From assembly GCF_024158145.1 (NCBI RefSeq), contig NZ_JAMYXM010000001.1, positions 930,001 to 994,000 on the forward strand: 64,000 bases of DNA. The letters run 5' to 3'. The notes under the pieces are model-generated. The model did no database searches and was not told the origin of the DNA. It was given only the letters and a program-made list of their open reading frames with translations. The first letter of the stretch is position 1, and each line of letters starts with the position of its first letter. Of the stretch, positions 1 through 8,817 are shown in pieces. A program made the translations under genes and the position numbers. Source of the stretch: Notoacmeibacter sp. MSK16QG-6 (GTDB lineage Bacteria > Pseudomonadota > Alphaproteobacteria > Rhizobiales > Rhizobiaceae).

Positions 1-1
1 C

Positions 2-682
2 GGGCTTCTCAACTGGTCGTCGCGGAGCGATCTTTCCACGGCCATGGCGGCGCAGGCCGATGCCAATTCGGGACGGATCGAGGCGATCAAGAGCAAGTCA
101 ATCGAAGAGATCGCCGCTGACGAGCAGCTTCGGCCCTTCGCCATCGCGGCAGGGCGCGCTGCGTTTAAGGTCAATTGCGTTCAATGCCATGGCGCCGGCG
201 CAGAAGGCGGCGAGGGCTACCCGAACCTCAACGACGACGTCTGGCTATGGGGCGGCACGCTGGAGTCGATTCAGACAACTCTTGCCCATGGCATACGCTA
301 CGAACAGGACGACGATACGCGCATTTCGGACATGCCGGCCTTTGGAGACGGCATCCTCGACAATGAGGAAATCCGTGATGTCGCCTGGTATGTGCGTAAA
401 TTGTCGGCACAGGAATTCGACGCCGAAGCTGCCGAGCGGGGCGAAACGATCTTCGTCGATAATTGCTCGGCTTGTCATGGCGACGATGGCGGCGGTCTGG
501 ACGATCTCGGCGCGCCAGCGCTGAACGACGCGCTATGGCTCTATGGCGGCGACCATTCGCAAATCGTTGCGCAGGTCCGGCAGCCAAAACACGGCGTCAT
601 GCCGGCCTGGGAAGAGCGGCTGGGCGATACCACCGTCAAGCAACTGACCGTCTACGTTCACTCCCTCGGCGGCGGTGAATGA
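2..682 (+). CDS. ccoP: cbb3-type cytochrome c oxidase subunit III (CcoP/FixP), 5'-truncated by the window edge
   Basis: This is the C-terminal 226 residues of the di-heme cytochrome c subunit of the high-affinity cbb3 terminal oxidase, which passes electrons to the CcoN catalytic subunit on the periplasmic side. The frame is open from base 2, so the start lies outside the window. Two c-type heme sites are visible, CVQCH and CSACH, each followed by a methionine-ligand region (MPAFG and MPAW). The part seen corresponds to the soluble di-heme region; the N-terminal membrane anchor is missing. ccoNOQ are expected just upstream. A strong terminator follows, and ccoGHIS lies about 1.9 kb downstream. 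Family identification is firm. Confidence 0.95.
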   Translation, partial: GLLNWSSRSDLSTAMAAQADANSGRIEAIKSKSIEEIAADEQLRPFAIAAGRAAFKVNCVQCHGAGAEGGEGYPNLNDDVWLWGGTLESIQTTLAHGIRYEQDDDTRISDMPAFGDGILDNEEIRDVAWYVRKLSAQEFDAEAAERGETIFVDNCSACHGDDGGGLDDLGAPALNDALWLYGGDHSQIVAQVRQPKHGVMPAWEERLGDTTVKQLTVYVHSLGGGE

Positions 683-724
683 ACCCAAGCGATTTTCCGG
701 GCGTTTGCAGATCGGGAGGAGAGA

Positions 725-762
725 GGGCGGTGGTCGCATGACCGCCGCCCTTTCATTTCTTT
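725..762 (+). terminator. Rho-independent terminator after ccoP
   Basis: An 11-bp stem (725-735 with 740-750, one G-T wobble) closes a 4-nt loop and is followed by TTTCATTTCTTT. A second perfect 7-bp hairpin, 777-795, overlaps the stop codon of the convergent symporter gene and may end that transcript on the other strand. Confidence 0.8.
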
Positions 763-793
763 CAGCCGAAACAGGCGAGAGCCCGGCTGGCTC

Positions 794-2248
794 TCATTCT
801 TCCAGTTCTTCGGTAACGGCTTGCGCGGCCTTGCCGTGCCGGGTCCAGATCGTGCCATCGATAAGACCCTTCAATTCCGGGTAGTCATCATTGTCGAAGA
901 GTGGCTCGATACCTTGGGCGCGCTGCGCAAAGTAATCCTTGGTCAATTTCACGACCGTGCCGGACAAGGCCAAAATCGCAATCAAATTGACCGTCGCCAT
1001 CAATCCCATCGAAGCATCGGCGAAATTGAAGACTGTCGAGACTGCCTGCACCGATCCCCAGATGACCATGGCGATCACTGCCAAACGCATGATGATGAGA
1101 CCTGGACCGTTGGCCAGACCTAGGAACGTCAGCGCGTTTTCCGCATAGGAGTAGTTGCCGATGATAGAAGTGAACGCGAAAAAGAAGATCGCGATCGCCA
1201 CGAAATAGGTGCCGGCAACGCCAATATGATCGGCAAGCGCCATCTGCGTCAGTTCGGTTCCCGTCGTGCCGCCGGGCTCATAAACGCCGGAGAGCAGGAT
1301 CATGAATGCGGTCGCCGAACATATCAGCAGCGTATCGATAAACACGCCCAATCCCTGAACCAGCCCCTGCGATGAGGGGTGATGCGGCACTGGAGTGGCG
1401 ACCGCCGCGATGTTCGGCGCCGAGCCCATACCCGCTTCGTTGGAGAAAAGACCCCGCTTCACACCGTTCAGCATGGCTGCCATGACGCCGCCTGTCACAC
1501 CACCGGCTGCTTCCTCGAAACCGAACGCATTACCGATGATCTGCATGAAGACACCGGGAACCTCGGCGATGTTGATGATGATGACAAACAGCGCCACTGC
1601 GAGATAGGCGATTGCCATGAAGGGCACGACAATCTCCGCCACCCTTGCGATCGAACGGATACCGCCGAAGATGACGACCCCGGCCAAAGCACCGACCGCA
1701 ATGCCGACCCATAGCTTCGGAATGCCGAGACCGGCCTCCATCGCGTCGGCGATTGAATTGGCCTGAACCGCTTGGAAGATCAGCCCGAAGGAAAGGATCA
1801 GCGCGACCGAGAAAATGGCGGCCGCCCAATTCTGCTTAAGCCCACGCGAAATGTAGAAAGCGGGACCACCGCGATAGTCGCCATCTTCGTTGCGCACCTT
1901 GTAAAGCTGCGCCAGCGTAGACTCGGCATAAGCGGTGGCCATTCCGACCAGAGCGACCATCCACATCCAGAAGATCGCGCCCGGCCCACCGAGCGAAAGC
2001 GCGACTGCGACACCGGCAAGGTTGCCCGTTCCCACCCGGCTGGCCAGGCTGACCGTGAGCGCCTGAAGCGGCGTGATGCCGGCGCTGTCCGTCTGGCCGG
2101 AGGCTGTTATGACCCTGAAGAATTCGGGGAAATGGCGAAGCTGCAGGAAACCGAGGCGAAGTGTGAAGAACACTCCGACGGCCAAGAGGCCATAAATAAG
2201 AATATAGCCCCAGAAGATCGTATTCAGAAAATCGATGATAGCAGTCAT
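794..2248 (-). CDS. Sodium:alanine/glycine symporter, AGCS family
   Basis: Predicted inner-membrane Na+-coupled importer of alanine or glycine (484 aa, about ten hydrophobic segments). Family signatures include the glycine-rich ASRVGTGNLAGVAVAL segment and the NEAGMGSAPNIAAVA motif around the middle of the protein, both typical of AgcS/AlsT proteins. An in-frame ATG exists 60 bp upstream, but the start at 2248 is preferred because AGAGGG lies about 7 nt before it and the protein then begins directly with the first membrane helix. It is transcribed against the cco genes and sits between ccoP and ccoG, where many relatives have nothing. Substrate is inferred from the family only. Confidence 0.9.
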   Translation of the reverse strand: MTAIIDFLNTIFWGYILIYGLLAVGVFFTLRLGFLQLRHFPEFFRVITASGQTDSAGITPLQALTVSLASRVGTGNLAGVAVALSLGGPGAIFWMWMVALVGMATAYAESTLAQLYKVRNEDGDYRGGPAFYISRGLKQNWAAAIFSVALILSFGLIFQAVQANSIADAMEAGLGIPKLWVGIAVGALAGVVIFGGIRSIARVAEIVVPFMAIAYLAVALFVIIINIAEVPGVFMQIIGNAFGFEEAAGGVTGGVMAAMLNGVKRGLFSNEAGMGSAPNIAAVATPVPHHPSSQGLVQGLGVFIDTLLICSATAFMILLSGVYEPGGTTGTELTQMALADHIGVAGTYFVAIAIFFFAFTSIIGNYSYAENALTFLGLANGPGLIIMRLAVIAMVIWGSVQAVSTVFNFADASMGLMATVNLIAILALSGTVVKLTKDYFAQRAQGIEPLFDNDDYPELKGLIDGTIWTRHGKAAQAVTEELEE

Positions 2249-2472
2249 GGGCGCTGTCCCTCTTTGCATGAAATGACAGGACGTGTTGGCGTCCAGCCGA
2301 TACTTCACAAGACGACGCGGCTTTCACCCCCATTCGAAAAGCCGTCCGTCAGACAAGAACAATAAATCGAACATGCTCCCGCGCAAGCGGGGACGTTTTC
2401 CACAAGCTCCTGACTTTACATGCAATTTTAGCAATGCGTGATCGTGGGATGCCGCCTGACTTCTTCAACAAG

Positions 2473-2486
2473 TTGATATCGATCAA
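2473..2486. promoter_or_regulatory. FNR/FixK-type anaerobox upstream of ccoG
   Basis: TTGATATCGATCAA is a perfect TTGAT-N4-ATCAA match to the CRP/FNR-family oxygen-response site. Its centre lies about 76 bp before the ccoG start codon. If it acts at -41.5, transcription would begin near 2521, leaving a leader of about 35 nt. The surrounding 306-bp gap (2249-2555) also holds the symporter promoter region; nothing else stood out there. Low-oxygen induction by FixK or FnrN is inferred from the site. Confidence 0.85.
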
Positions 2487-2555
2487 GGCGGAAGGCGATA
2501 AGCCTCGGCATGGAATGGGATAATCGCCGCGCCCTGTCGGTTTCCAGGAGTAAAA

Positions 2556-4130
2556 ATGTCGAGTGTTTCTGAGCCGACCCGCCCACATCATGATGTCGAC
2601 CGCCATGATGTCGAGCCGGTCAATGCGGACCCGTCAGACAAGCCGCTTTACGAAGGGCGCAAAAAAATCTTTCCGAAACGGGCGAGCGGACGCTTCCGTC
2701 GCCTGAAATGGATCATCATGGCGGTCACGCTGGGCATTTACTACGTGACGCCCTGGCTTCGCTGGGACCGGGGCCAATTCGCCCCCGATCAGGCGGTCCT
2801 CGTCGATATGGCGAACCGCCGCTTCTATTTTTTCATGGTCGAGATCTGGCCACAGGAATTCTTTTTCGTCGCCGGCATGCTCGTCATGGCGGGCATCGGC
2901 TTGTTCCTTGTCACCTCGGTCGCGGGCCGCGCCTGGTGCGGCTATACCTGTCCGCAGACGGTATGGACCGATCTCTTTCTGGTGATCGAGCGCTTTATCG
3001 AGGGAGACCGCAATGCGCGGATCAGGCTGGATAACGCACACTGGAGCTTGAATAAGATCGCAAAGCGCGTCTCCAAACACGCCATCTGGCTGGTGATCGC
3101 GGTGGCGACCGGAGGCGCGTGGATTTTCTATTTCGCAGATGCGCCAACGCTTGCCGACCAGTTCATCCACGGTGAGGCGCCGACAGTTGCCTATATGACG
3201 GTCGCCGTTCTGACCGCGACTACCTACGTCTTCGGTGGGCTGATGCGTGAACAGGTCTGCATCTATATGTGCCCATGGCCACGCATTCAGGCGGCTATGC
3301 TGGACGAGGAAAGCCTGACCGTCACCTATAATGACTGGCGGGGCGAGCCGCGTGGCCGGGGCAAGAAGAGAAAAGCGGCGGCCGGCGTGAAGACAGGCGA
3401 TTGCGTCGATTGCAATGCCTGTGTCGTCGTCTGCCCGATGGGCATCGATATTCGCGACGGCCAGCAGATGGCCTGCATTACGTGTGCTCTCTGTATCGAT
3501 GCATGCGACGAGGTGATGGACAAGCTCGGCCGAGACCGGGGGCTTATCTCCTATGCCACGCTATCCGACTACAACCTCAACATGGCCATGGCGACCGAGC
3601 CGGGTTCCGGCAGGATCGACCCCGATCGGGTGCACACTGACGACGGCCATATCAAAGACGGTTTTCGCCATTTCCGATGGTCGCATCTGCTGCGTCCCCG
3701 CACCTTCATTTACACCGGCCTTTGGGTGGCGATCGGCATCGCCATGCTTTTGGCACTGGGAATGCGCGACCGTCTGGAGGTGAACGTGCTGCACGACCGC
3801 AATCCGGTTTTCACGCGGCTATCGGATGGCTCCGTTCAGAACGGCTACACGATCAAGATCCTGAACATGAAGCCAGAGCCACGCACCATCCGCCTCGGGA
3901 TCGAAGGACTGGAAGGGGCTTCCATGTCCGTCAACGAAATCAACGATGAGCCGGCGCGCAGCGTGGCAGTGCCGGTGGACCCCGATAAACTGCGGCAATT
4001 AAAGGTCTTCGTGACCGTCCCGCGAGACCGCCTCGCGGCAGGAAAAACATCGTTCACCTTTAGCGTGGACGACCAGAGCGACCAGGAGCATGATTCCTAT
4101 CGCGCCCGCTTCGAAGCGCCGGAGAATTAA
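2556..4130 (+). CDS. ccoG: cbb3 oxidase assembly protein CcoG (FixG/RdxA)
   Basis: A membrane-bound iron-sulfur protein of 524 aa that takes part in copper delivery and assembly of cbb3 oxidase; CcoG proteins have been linked to Cu(II) reduction. Membrane segments occur near residues 50-70, 105-125, 185-205, 215-235 and 385-405. The polyferredoxin-like cysteine motifs WCGYTCPQ, CIYMCPWPR, CVDCNACVVVCPMGID and CITCALCIDACD are all present. The C-terminal 120 residues form the periplasmic Ig-like domain of the family. The start has CAGGAG 5 nt upstream. It is the first gene of ccoGHIS, which is packed with almost no spacing, and is preceded by the FNR/FixK box. Confidence 0.95.
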   Translation: MSSVSEPTRPHHDVDRHDVEPVNADPSDKPLYEGRKKIFPKRASGRFRRLKWIIMAVTLGIYYVTPWLRWDRGQFAPDQAVLVDMANRRFYFFMVEIWPQEFFFVAGMLVMAGIGLFLVTSVAGRAWCGYTCPQTVWTDLFLVIERFIEGDRNARIRLDNAHWSLNKIAKRVSKHAIWLVIAVATGGAWIFYFADAPTLADQFIHGEAPTVAYMTVAVLTATTYVFGGLMREQVCIYMCPWPRIQAAMLDEESLTVTYNDWRGEPRGRGKKRKAAAGVKTGDCVDCNACVVVCPMGIDIRDGQQMACITCALCIDACDEVMDKLGRDRGLISYATLSDYNLNMAMATEPGSGRIDPDRVHTDDGHIKDGFRHFRWSHLLRPRTFIYTGLWVAIGIAMLLALGMRDRLEVNVLHDRNPVFTRLSDGSVQNGYTIKILNMKPEPRTIRLGIEGLEGASMSVNEINDEPARSVAVPVDPDKLRQLKVFVTVPRDRLAAGKTSFTFSVDDQSDQEHDSYRARFEAPEN

Positions 4131-4131
4131 G

Positions 4132-4635
4132 ATGAACCACTCCCTTTTCCGTGGAGGCCCCTTCACTGGCCGTCACATGCTGATGATCATGATCGCCTTT
4201 TTCGGTGTGGTCATCTCCGTGAATCTGACGCTCGCATTTTTCGCATCGAAAAGCTGGACCGGGCTTGTCGTTCAGAACTCCTACGTGGCCAGCCAGAATT
4301 TCGAAAAAGAACGTGTGCGGCAGGCGGCGCAGATGGCGCGTGGCTGGCAGATCGGCGCCAATGTCGAAGACGGCTTTCTCACCGTGACGCTCAAGGATGG
4401 CGATGGAAAATCGATCGAGCGCGCTGCCGTCACAGCTTCGCTGAGCGGTGTCATGTACGACCGTGACGATCAGACGGTCGAACTTCCGGCTCTCGCTCGC
4501 GGTGGATATGGCCGTGAAGTCCAGCTGCATGCTGGCGAATGGATCGCCGAGCTGACGGTGGATGCCAGAGGCCTCGACCCCTGGCAGGGCTCGGTCCGCT
4601 TCTCTGTTCCCAATAGTGAGGTGGGGGCCGACTGA
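4132..4635 (+). CDS. ccoH: FixH/CcoH family cbb3 oxidase assembly protein
   Basis: A 167-aa protein with a single N-terminal membrane helix (about residues 14-36) and a periplasmic domain carrying the FixH features VVQNSYVASQNFE and ARGW. FixH/CcoH proteins associate with CcoN and help early oxidase assembly. The ATG is one base after the ccoG stop and has GGAG 7 nt upstream, inside the ccoG end. Its TGA overlaps the ccoI ATG by one base, so translation is probably coupled. An earlier in-frame ATG inside ccoG is not needed. Confidence 0.9.
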   Translation: MNHSLFRGGPFTGRHMLMIMIAFFGVVISVNLTLAFFASKSWTGLVVQNSYVASQNFEKERVRQAAQMARGWQIGANVEDGFLTVTLKDGDGKSIERAAVTASLSGVMYDRDDQTVELPALARGGYGREVQLHAGEWIAELTVDARGLDPWQGSVRFSVPNSEVGAD

Positions 4636-6953
4636 TGAGCTGTTGCGCTCCCGCATTGGACGGTCACGGCGGATCGAAAGATCTGCTGGCCGATGCCGCG
4701 CGTGCGCAACGCCTTACCGAATGGCTTCATTCCGTTCGCCAGGAGGCCGAAGGGATAGGACGTCTGGTTCTATCCGTGCCGGATATGCACTGCGGCGCCT
4801 GTATCGCCGCGCTGGAAAGCGGAGTTTCAAAAATTTCGGGTGTGCTGAGCGTCCGCGCAAACCTGACGCTGCGCCGCCTGATCGTCATGTTCGACAGCAA
4901 CGACGCGGATGTTCTCGACGTCATAGAGAAAACGGTCCAGCGGTTGGGCTACGATGCGCTGCCTGTCGATCTTGGCGACCTCGATGCCGAAAGGGACCGT
5001 CAGGAAGCCAGGCGACTTCTGATCGCCCTAGCCGTTGCCGGCTTCGCCACCGCCAATATCATGTTGCTGAGCGTTTCCGTCTGGAGCGGCGCGGAAGCTT
5101 CTACCGGGCACCTTTTCCATTTCGTCTCGCTACTGATCGCGGTACCGGCGGTGGCGTTTGCGGGACGCCCTTTCTTCACCTCCGCGCTCTCGGCCGTTCG
5201 GGCCGGGCGGGTGAATATGGACGTGCCTATCGCGCTGGCGTTGCTGCTTTCGCTCGGCATGAGCATTACCCGGACGATTATCGGCGAAGGCCATATCTAT
5301 TTCGACGCGGCGGTCATGCTGACCTTCTTCCTGCTGATTGGCCGCTATCTGGACCAGAGGATGCGCGAACGCGCCCGCAGCGCTGTCATTTCGCTAACCC
5401 GAATGGCGCCGAAGGGCGCGCGAGTGGTCGCAGATAACGGCCAGACGGAATGGCTTCCGGCCGATGAATTGCGACCCGGCGACATTGTACGTCTGACCAC
5501 CGGCGAGCGGCTGGCGGTCGATGCCATTGTCATGAAAGGTGAAGGGACGGTCGACCGCTCCCTCGTGACAGGTGAGTCCGAGCCAGTCGCAGCGGCGCCC
5601 GGCACGCGGCTGGAAGCAGGCGTTCTTGCGCTTTCCGCACCGCTCGATCTGCGCGTGGAAAAAACTGCCAATAAGAGCTTCCTCTCCGAGATCGCAACGA
5701 TGATGGAAGCCGCCGAGCAAGGGCGTGGCGAAACGGCGTCGCTCACCGACCGACTTGCCGGCCTTTACGCGCCCGTCGTGCATGCTCTGGCGGCTCTGAC
5801 CTTTGTCGGATGGATGCTCTGGTCGGCGGATATCTGGACCTCGCTCGACACAGCAGTGGCGGTTCTTATCGTAACCTGCCCCTGCGCCCTCGGCCTGGCC
5901 GTGCCTGTTGTCCATGTGATCGCGGCTGCACGCCTTTTCGAGTCCGGCATCCTGATGCGCAATGGCGATGCGCTGGAGAGGCTGGCCGAGGCCGATCATG
6001 TTATCTTCGACAAGACCGGCACACTGACCACGGGCCGTCCGCGCGTCGCCAAATGTTTGCTTGCAACCGTCCGCGAGCGCAGCGCTGCGTGCGAACTGGC
6101 CCGGCATTCTTCACATCCGGCTGCAATGGCGGTTGCCGACTATTTGGACGACAGCGCTTCCCTCCATGCCGAAGCGATCCGTGAAGTGCCGGCGGCGGGT
6201 ATAGAAGCGCGGCTCGGCACCAAAATCGCGCGGCTCGGCCGAGCCGATTGGGTGGCCGACATCGCCCGCATACCGGCCGGGATACAGCCACCGGCGACGG
6301 GATTGGCCTTTGCCTTTGAAGGAGAGACTGTCCGTTCGATTGAAATGGCAGAAAGCTTGCGTCCACAGGCCATCCAGACAGTGAACGCCATCCGCGAGAG
6401 GGGTCTTGCGGTGGAATTGCTTTCCGGCGACGGACCGCTTGCGGTCTCCACCATTGCAGAGCGCCTTGGCATCGAGGACCTGCGTGCCGAGTGCCGGCCA
6501 GCCGACAAGCTGGAGCGTCTCGATAGGCTAAGGGAGAATGGCGCAAAGGTGCTGATGGTCGGTGACGGGCTGAACGACGCGCCGAGTTTGGCCGGCGCGC
6601 ACGTCTCATTCGCGCCGGGCTCAGCCTGCGATGTCGGCCGCCTCGCTGCCGATTTCGTTTTCACCCGACCTGGCCTGGACGCCGTGGAGAACGCGCTGAC
6701 ACTTGCCCAGCAGGCCCGTCGACTGGTTCGCCAGAATCTGACCCTCGCGATCTGCTACAATATCCTGGCCGTGCCGCTGGCCATGACCGGATTTGTCACG
6801 CCCCTTATCGCCGCGCTGCTGATGAGCGGATCGTCGATCCTCGTGGTGGGCAATGCGTTGCGGCTGTCGACAGGCAACCGAAACTCCGCCGATCAGGTAG
6901 CCTTGGGCGATGCTGCCGTTGTGGTAACGCCCAATGGAGGCGTCGCCGGATGA
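4635..6953 (+). CDS. ccoI: Copper-transporting P1B-type ATPase CcoI (FixI)
   Basis: A 772-aa heavy-metal P-type ATPase that exports copper for insertion into the cbb3 oxidase. In order: an N-terminal MSCC motif; a heavy-metal-associated domain with MHCGACIAALE (about residues 50-60); membrane helices; TGES in the actuator domain; the CPC ion-binding motif in TCPCALGLAVPV; the phosphorylation site DKTGTLTTG; the HP motif in SSHPAA; and the hinge GDGLNDAPSLAGA. This is the full family architecture at the usual length. Overlaps of 1 bp with ccoH and 4 bp (ATGA) with ccoS support an operon. The CPC motif and the context separate it from Zn/Cd ATPases. Confidence 0.95.
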   Translation: MSCCAPALDGHGGSKDLLADAARAQRLTEWLHSVRQEAEGIGRLVLSVPDMHCGACIAALESGVSKISGVLSVRANLTLRRLIVMFDSNDADVLDVIEKTVQRLGYDALPVDLGDLDAERDRQEARRLLIALAVAGFATANIMLLSVSVWSGAEASTGHLFHFVSLLIAVPAVAFAGRPFFTSALSAVRAGRVNMDVPIALALLLSLGMSITRTIIGEGHIYFDAAVMLTFFLLIGRYLDQRMRERARSAVISLTRMAPKGARVVADNGQTEWLPADELRPGDIVRLTTGERLAVDAIVMKGEGTVDRSLVTGESEPVAAAPGTRLEAGVLALSAPLDLRVEKTANKSFLSEIATMMEAAEQGRGETASLTDRLAGLYAPVVHALAALTFVGWMLWSADIWTSLDTAVAVLIVTCPCALGLAVPVVHVIAAARLFESGILMRNGDALERLAEADHVIFDKTGTLTTGRPRVAKCLLATVRERSAACELARHSSHPAAMAVADYLDDSASLHAEAIREVPAAGIEARLGTKIARLGRADWVADIARIPAGIQPPATGLAFAFEGETVRSIEMAESLRPQAIQTVNAIRERGLAVELLSGDGPLAVSTIAERLGIEDLRAECRPADKLERLDRLRENGAKVLMVGDGLNDAPSLAGAHVSFAPGSACDVGRLAADFVFTRPGLDAVENALTLAQQARRLVRQNLTLAICYNILAVPLAMTGFVTPLIAALLMSGSSILVVGNALRLSTGNRNSADQVALGDAAVVVTPNGGVAG

Positions 6954-7111
6954 ACGTCATCCTGCTGCTACTGCCGATCGCTCTCCTGCTCGGACTTGTG
7001 GGCCTCGCCGCCTTTGTCTGGTCGCTCAGAAGCGGCCAGTTCGACGATCTGGACGGCGCGGCATGGCGGGTGCTTGAGGACGATCCGGATGATCGGCCTA
7101 CCGACCGATAA
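6950..7111 (+). CDS. ccoS: cbb3 oxidase maturation protein CcoS (FixS)
   Basis: A 53-aa gene, short enough to be missed by length filters. It begins MNVILLLLPIALLLG with one N-terminal membrane helix, followed by FVWSLRSGQFDDLDG, the conserved FixS/CcoS core (W-x4-GQ-DDLDGAAWR), and an acidic tail ending at TAA. The ATG overlaps the ccoI stop as ATGA. CcoS is needed for cofactor (heme b and CuB) insertion into CcoN. As the last gene of ccoGHIS it completes the set. Very firm despite its size, because motif, position and overlap all agree. Confidence 0.95.
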   Translation: MNVILLLLPIALLLGLVGLAAFVWSLRSGQFDDLDGAAWRVLEDDPDDRPTDR

Positions 7112-7168
7112 AGCAGGGGGCTGGACGACCCGGTCTGTCTGCTGTCCGCCCCCGCATCCAGCCTGCTT
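7112..7168 (+). terminator. Possible terminator hairpin after ccoS
   Basis: AAGCAGG plus GCTGGA (7111-7125) can pair with TCCAGCCTGCTT (7157-7168) with a three-base bulge, enclosing a GGGGGC/GCCCCC pairing. No good T-run follows immediately; A/T-rich sequence begins about 15 nt later. This is the only structure seen in the gap before livG. Confidence 0.35.
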
Positions 7169-7334
7169 GACCTAGCGTAAAGAAAAATTTTTCCAATTTT
7201 TCCCTTGTCATAGCGACACTTTAGCGCTCCCATACGGGGCAGTAGGATGCCGCAATCGATCAAATGTTCGCGGCGGCCGCATGAAACGGTTTGGAGGCCG
7301 TTTCGCTACTGGATCTGGGAGGAGCCAGCCTGGA

Positions 7335-8090
7335 ATGACGGGTTATGTCATTGAGACCCGAAATCTCACAAAGTCCTTCAAGGGCTTCACCGCCGTGGAC
7401 GATGTCTCGCTGCAGGTTGCGGAGGGAACGATCCACGCATTGATCGGACCGAATGGCGCTGGCAAAAGCACCATGTTCAATCTGATCACCAAGTTTCTTC
7501 AGCCGACCAGCGGCACTATCCTGCTGAACGGGGAGAACATCACGAAGCGCAAGCCAGCGGAAATCGCCCGTATGGGCGCCGTGCGGAGCTTCCAGATCTC
7601 ATCGGTCTTTCCGCATCTGACGTTGCTTGAAAATATCCGCGTCGCCCTCCAGCGGAAAATGCACAACTCCTACCATTTCTGGAAATCTGAAAGCCGGTTG
7701 AACGTCCTGAACGATGAGGCGCGCTCCATCCTCTCCACGGTCGGCCTTGATGATGCGGAGCGCAATCTGGCGGTCGAGCTACCCTATGGGCGCAAGCGCC
7801 TGCTGGAACTGGCGACCACGATTGCGCTGGAGCCTCAAGTCCTGCTGCTCGACGAGCCGATGGCCGGAATGGGGACCGGCGACGTCCAACGCGTGGCAGA
7901 TATTATTCGCCGCGTCGCCGAAGGACGGACCGTTCTCATGGTGGAACACAATCTCAGCGTGGTGGCCGATCTCTCCGATACGATCACCGTGCTTCAGCGC
8001 GGCGCCGTTCTGGCGGAAGGCACATATGACGAGGTGAGCCGAAATCCCGAAGTGATTTCCGCCTATATGGGGGCCGCCCACCATGACTGA
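7335..8090 (+). CDS. ABC transporter ATP-binding protein, LivG type
   Basis: Cytoplasmic ATPase subunit of a hydrophobic-amino-acid-type (HAAT) ABC importer, 251 aa. Walker A is GPNGAGKST, Walker B is [11 protein letters not shown], and the signature region reads [14 protein letters not shown], the form typical of LivG rather than LivF. The ATG at 7335 is chosen because GGGAGGAG lies about 10 nt upstream and the protein then starts where family members do; an ATG at 7281 would add 18 residues without a good ribosome site. It is the first gene of a five-gene transporter operon and overlaps the next gene by 8 bp. The substrate cannot be read from the sequence. Confidence 0.9.
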   Translation: MTGYVIETRNLTKSFKGFTAVDDVSLQVAEGTIHALIGPNGAGKSTMFNLITKFLQPTSGTILLNGENITKRKPAEIARMGAVRSFQISSVFPHLTLLENIRVALQRKMHNSYHFWKSESRLNVLNDEARSILSTVGLDDAERNLAVELPYGRKRLLELATTIALEPQVLLLDEPMAGMGTGDVQRVADIIRRVAEGRTVLMVEHNLSVVADLSDTITVLQRGAVLAEGTYDEVSRNPEVISAYMGAAHHD

Positions 8091-8787
8091 GTTCCTGCTG
8101 AGCGTCGAAGGGCTGGAGGCCTGGTACGACGAAAGCCACATTCTGCACGGAATGAACTTCACCGTCGGCAAAGGCGAAATCGTCACGCTGCTCGGTCGCA
8201 ATGGCGCCGGCAAAACGACCACCATGCGCTCGATCATGGGGCTCGTTCGCAAGCGGACCGGCTCCATCCGGTTCGGTTCGGTCGAGACCATCGGTCTATC
8301 GGCCAATCAGATCGCCCGGGCCGGTATTGCCTTCTGCCCGGAGGAGCGCGGGATTTTCTCGTCGCTCACCGTCAAGGAAAATCTCATGCTGCCGCCAGTG
8401 GTGGCCGAAGGCGGCATGGGCGTTGATCGCGTCTACGAACTCTTCCCGATCTTGCAGGCGCGCGGCGCCAGCCAAGGCACCAAACTATCGGGCGGCGAAC
8501 AGCAGATGCTCGCCATTGCGCGCATCCTGCGGACAGGCGCGCATCTTCTTCTTCTCGACGAACCGACCGAAGGGCTTGCCCCGGTCATCGTCGAACAGAT
8601 CGGCCAGATCATCCAGAAGCTAAAGGAGGAGGGTTTCACCATTCTTCTGGTCGAACAGAACTTCCGCTTCGCCGAAGCCGTCGGAGACCGTCACTATGTC
8701 GTCGAACATGGCGAGGTCATCGACAGTTTCGAGCGTCGTGAGGTGGAAGCCAACAGAGAGAAAATCACAGGTTATCTCGGCGTTTGA
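8083..8787 (+). CDS. ABC transporter ATP-binding protein, LivF type
   Basis: The second ATPase of the HAAT importer, 234 aa. Walker A is GRNGAGKTTT, the signature is LSGGEQQMLAIAR, Walker B is LLLDEPTEGLAP, and the switch histidine region ends in LLVEQNFRFA, as in LivF. The 8-bp overlap with the LivG-type gene indicates translational coupling and a 1:1 heterodimer. The binding-protein gene follows 30 bp later. Confidence 0.9.
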   Translation: MTEFLLSVEGLEAWYDESHILHGMNFTVGKGEIVTLLGRNGAGKTTTMRSIMGLVRKRTGSIRFGSVETIGLSANQIARAGIAFCPEERGIFSSLTVKENLMLPPVVAEGGMGVDRVYELFPILQARGASQGTKLSGGEQQMLAIARILRTGAHLLLLDEPTEGLAPVIVEQIGQIIQKLKEEGFTILLVEQNFRFAEAVGDRHYVVEHGEVIDSFERREVEANREKITGYLGV

Positions 8788-8817
8788 ACCGAGACCGACA
8801 ATCCTTGGGAGGAAAAC

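Noticed and set aside
7252-7262. A second FNR/FixK site near ATCGATCAAAT
   Set aside because: Only one half-site is present; the matching TTGAT half at the right distance is missing.
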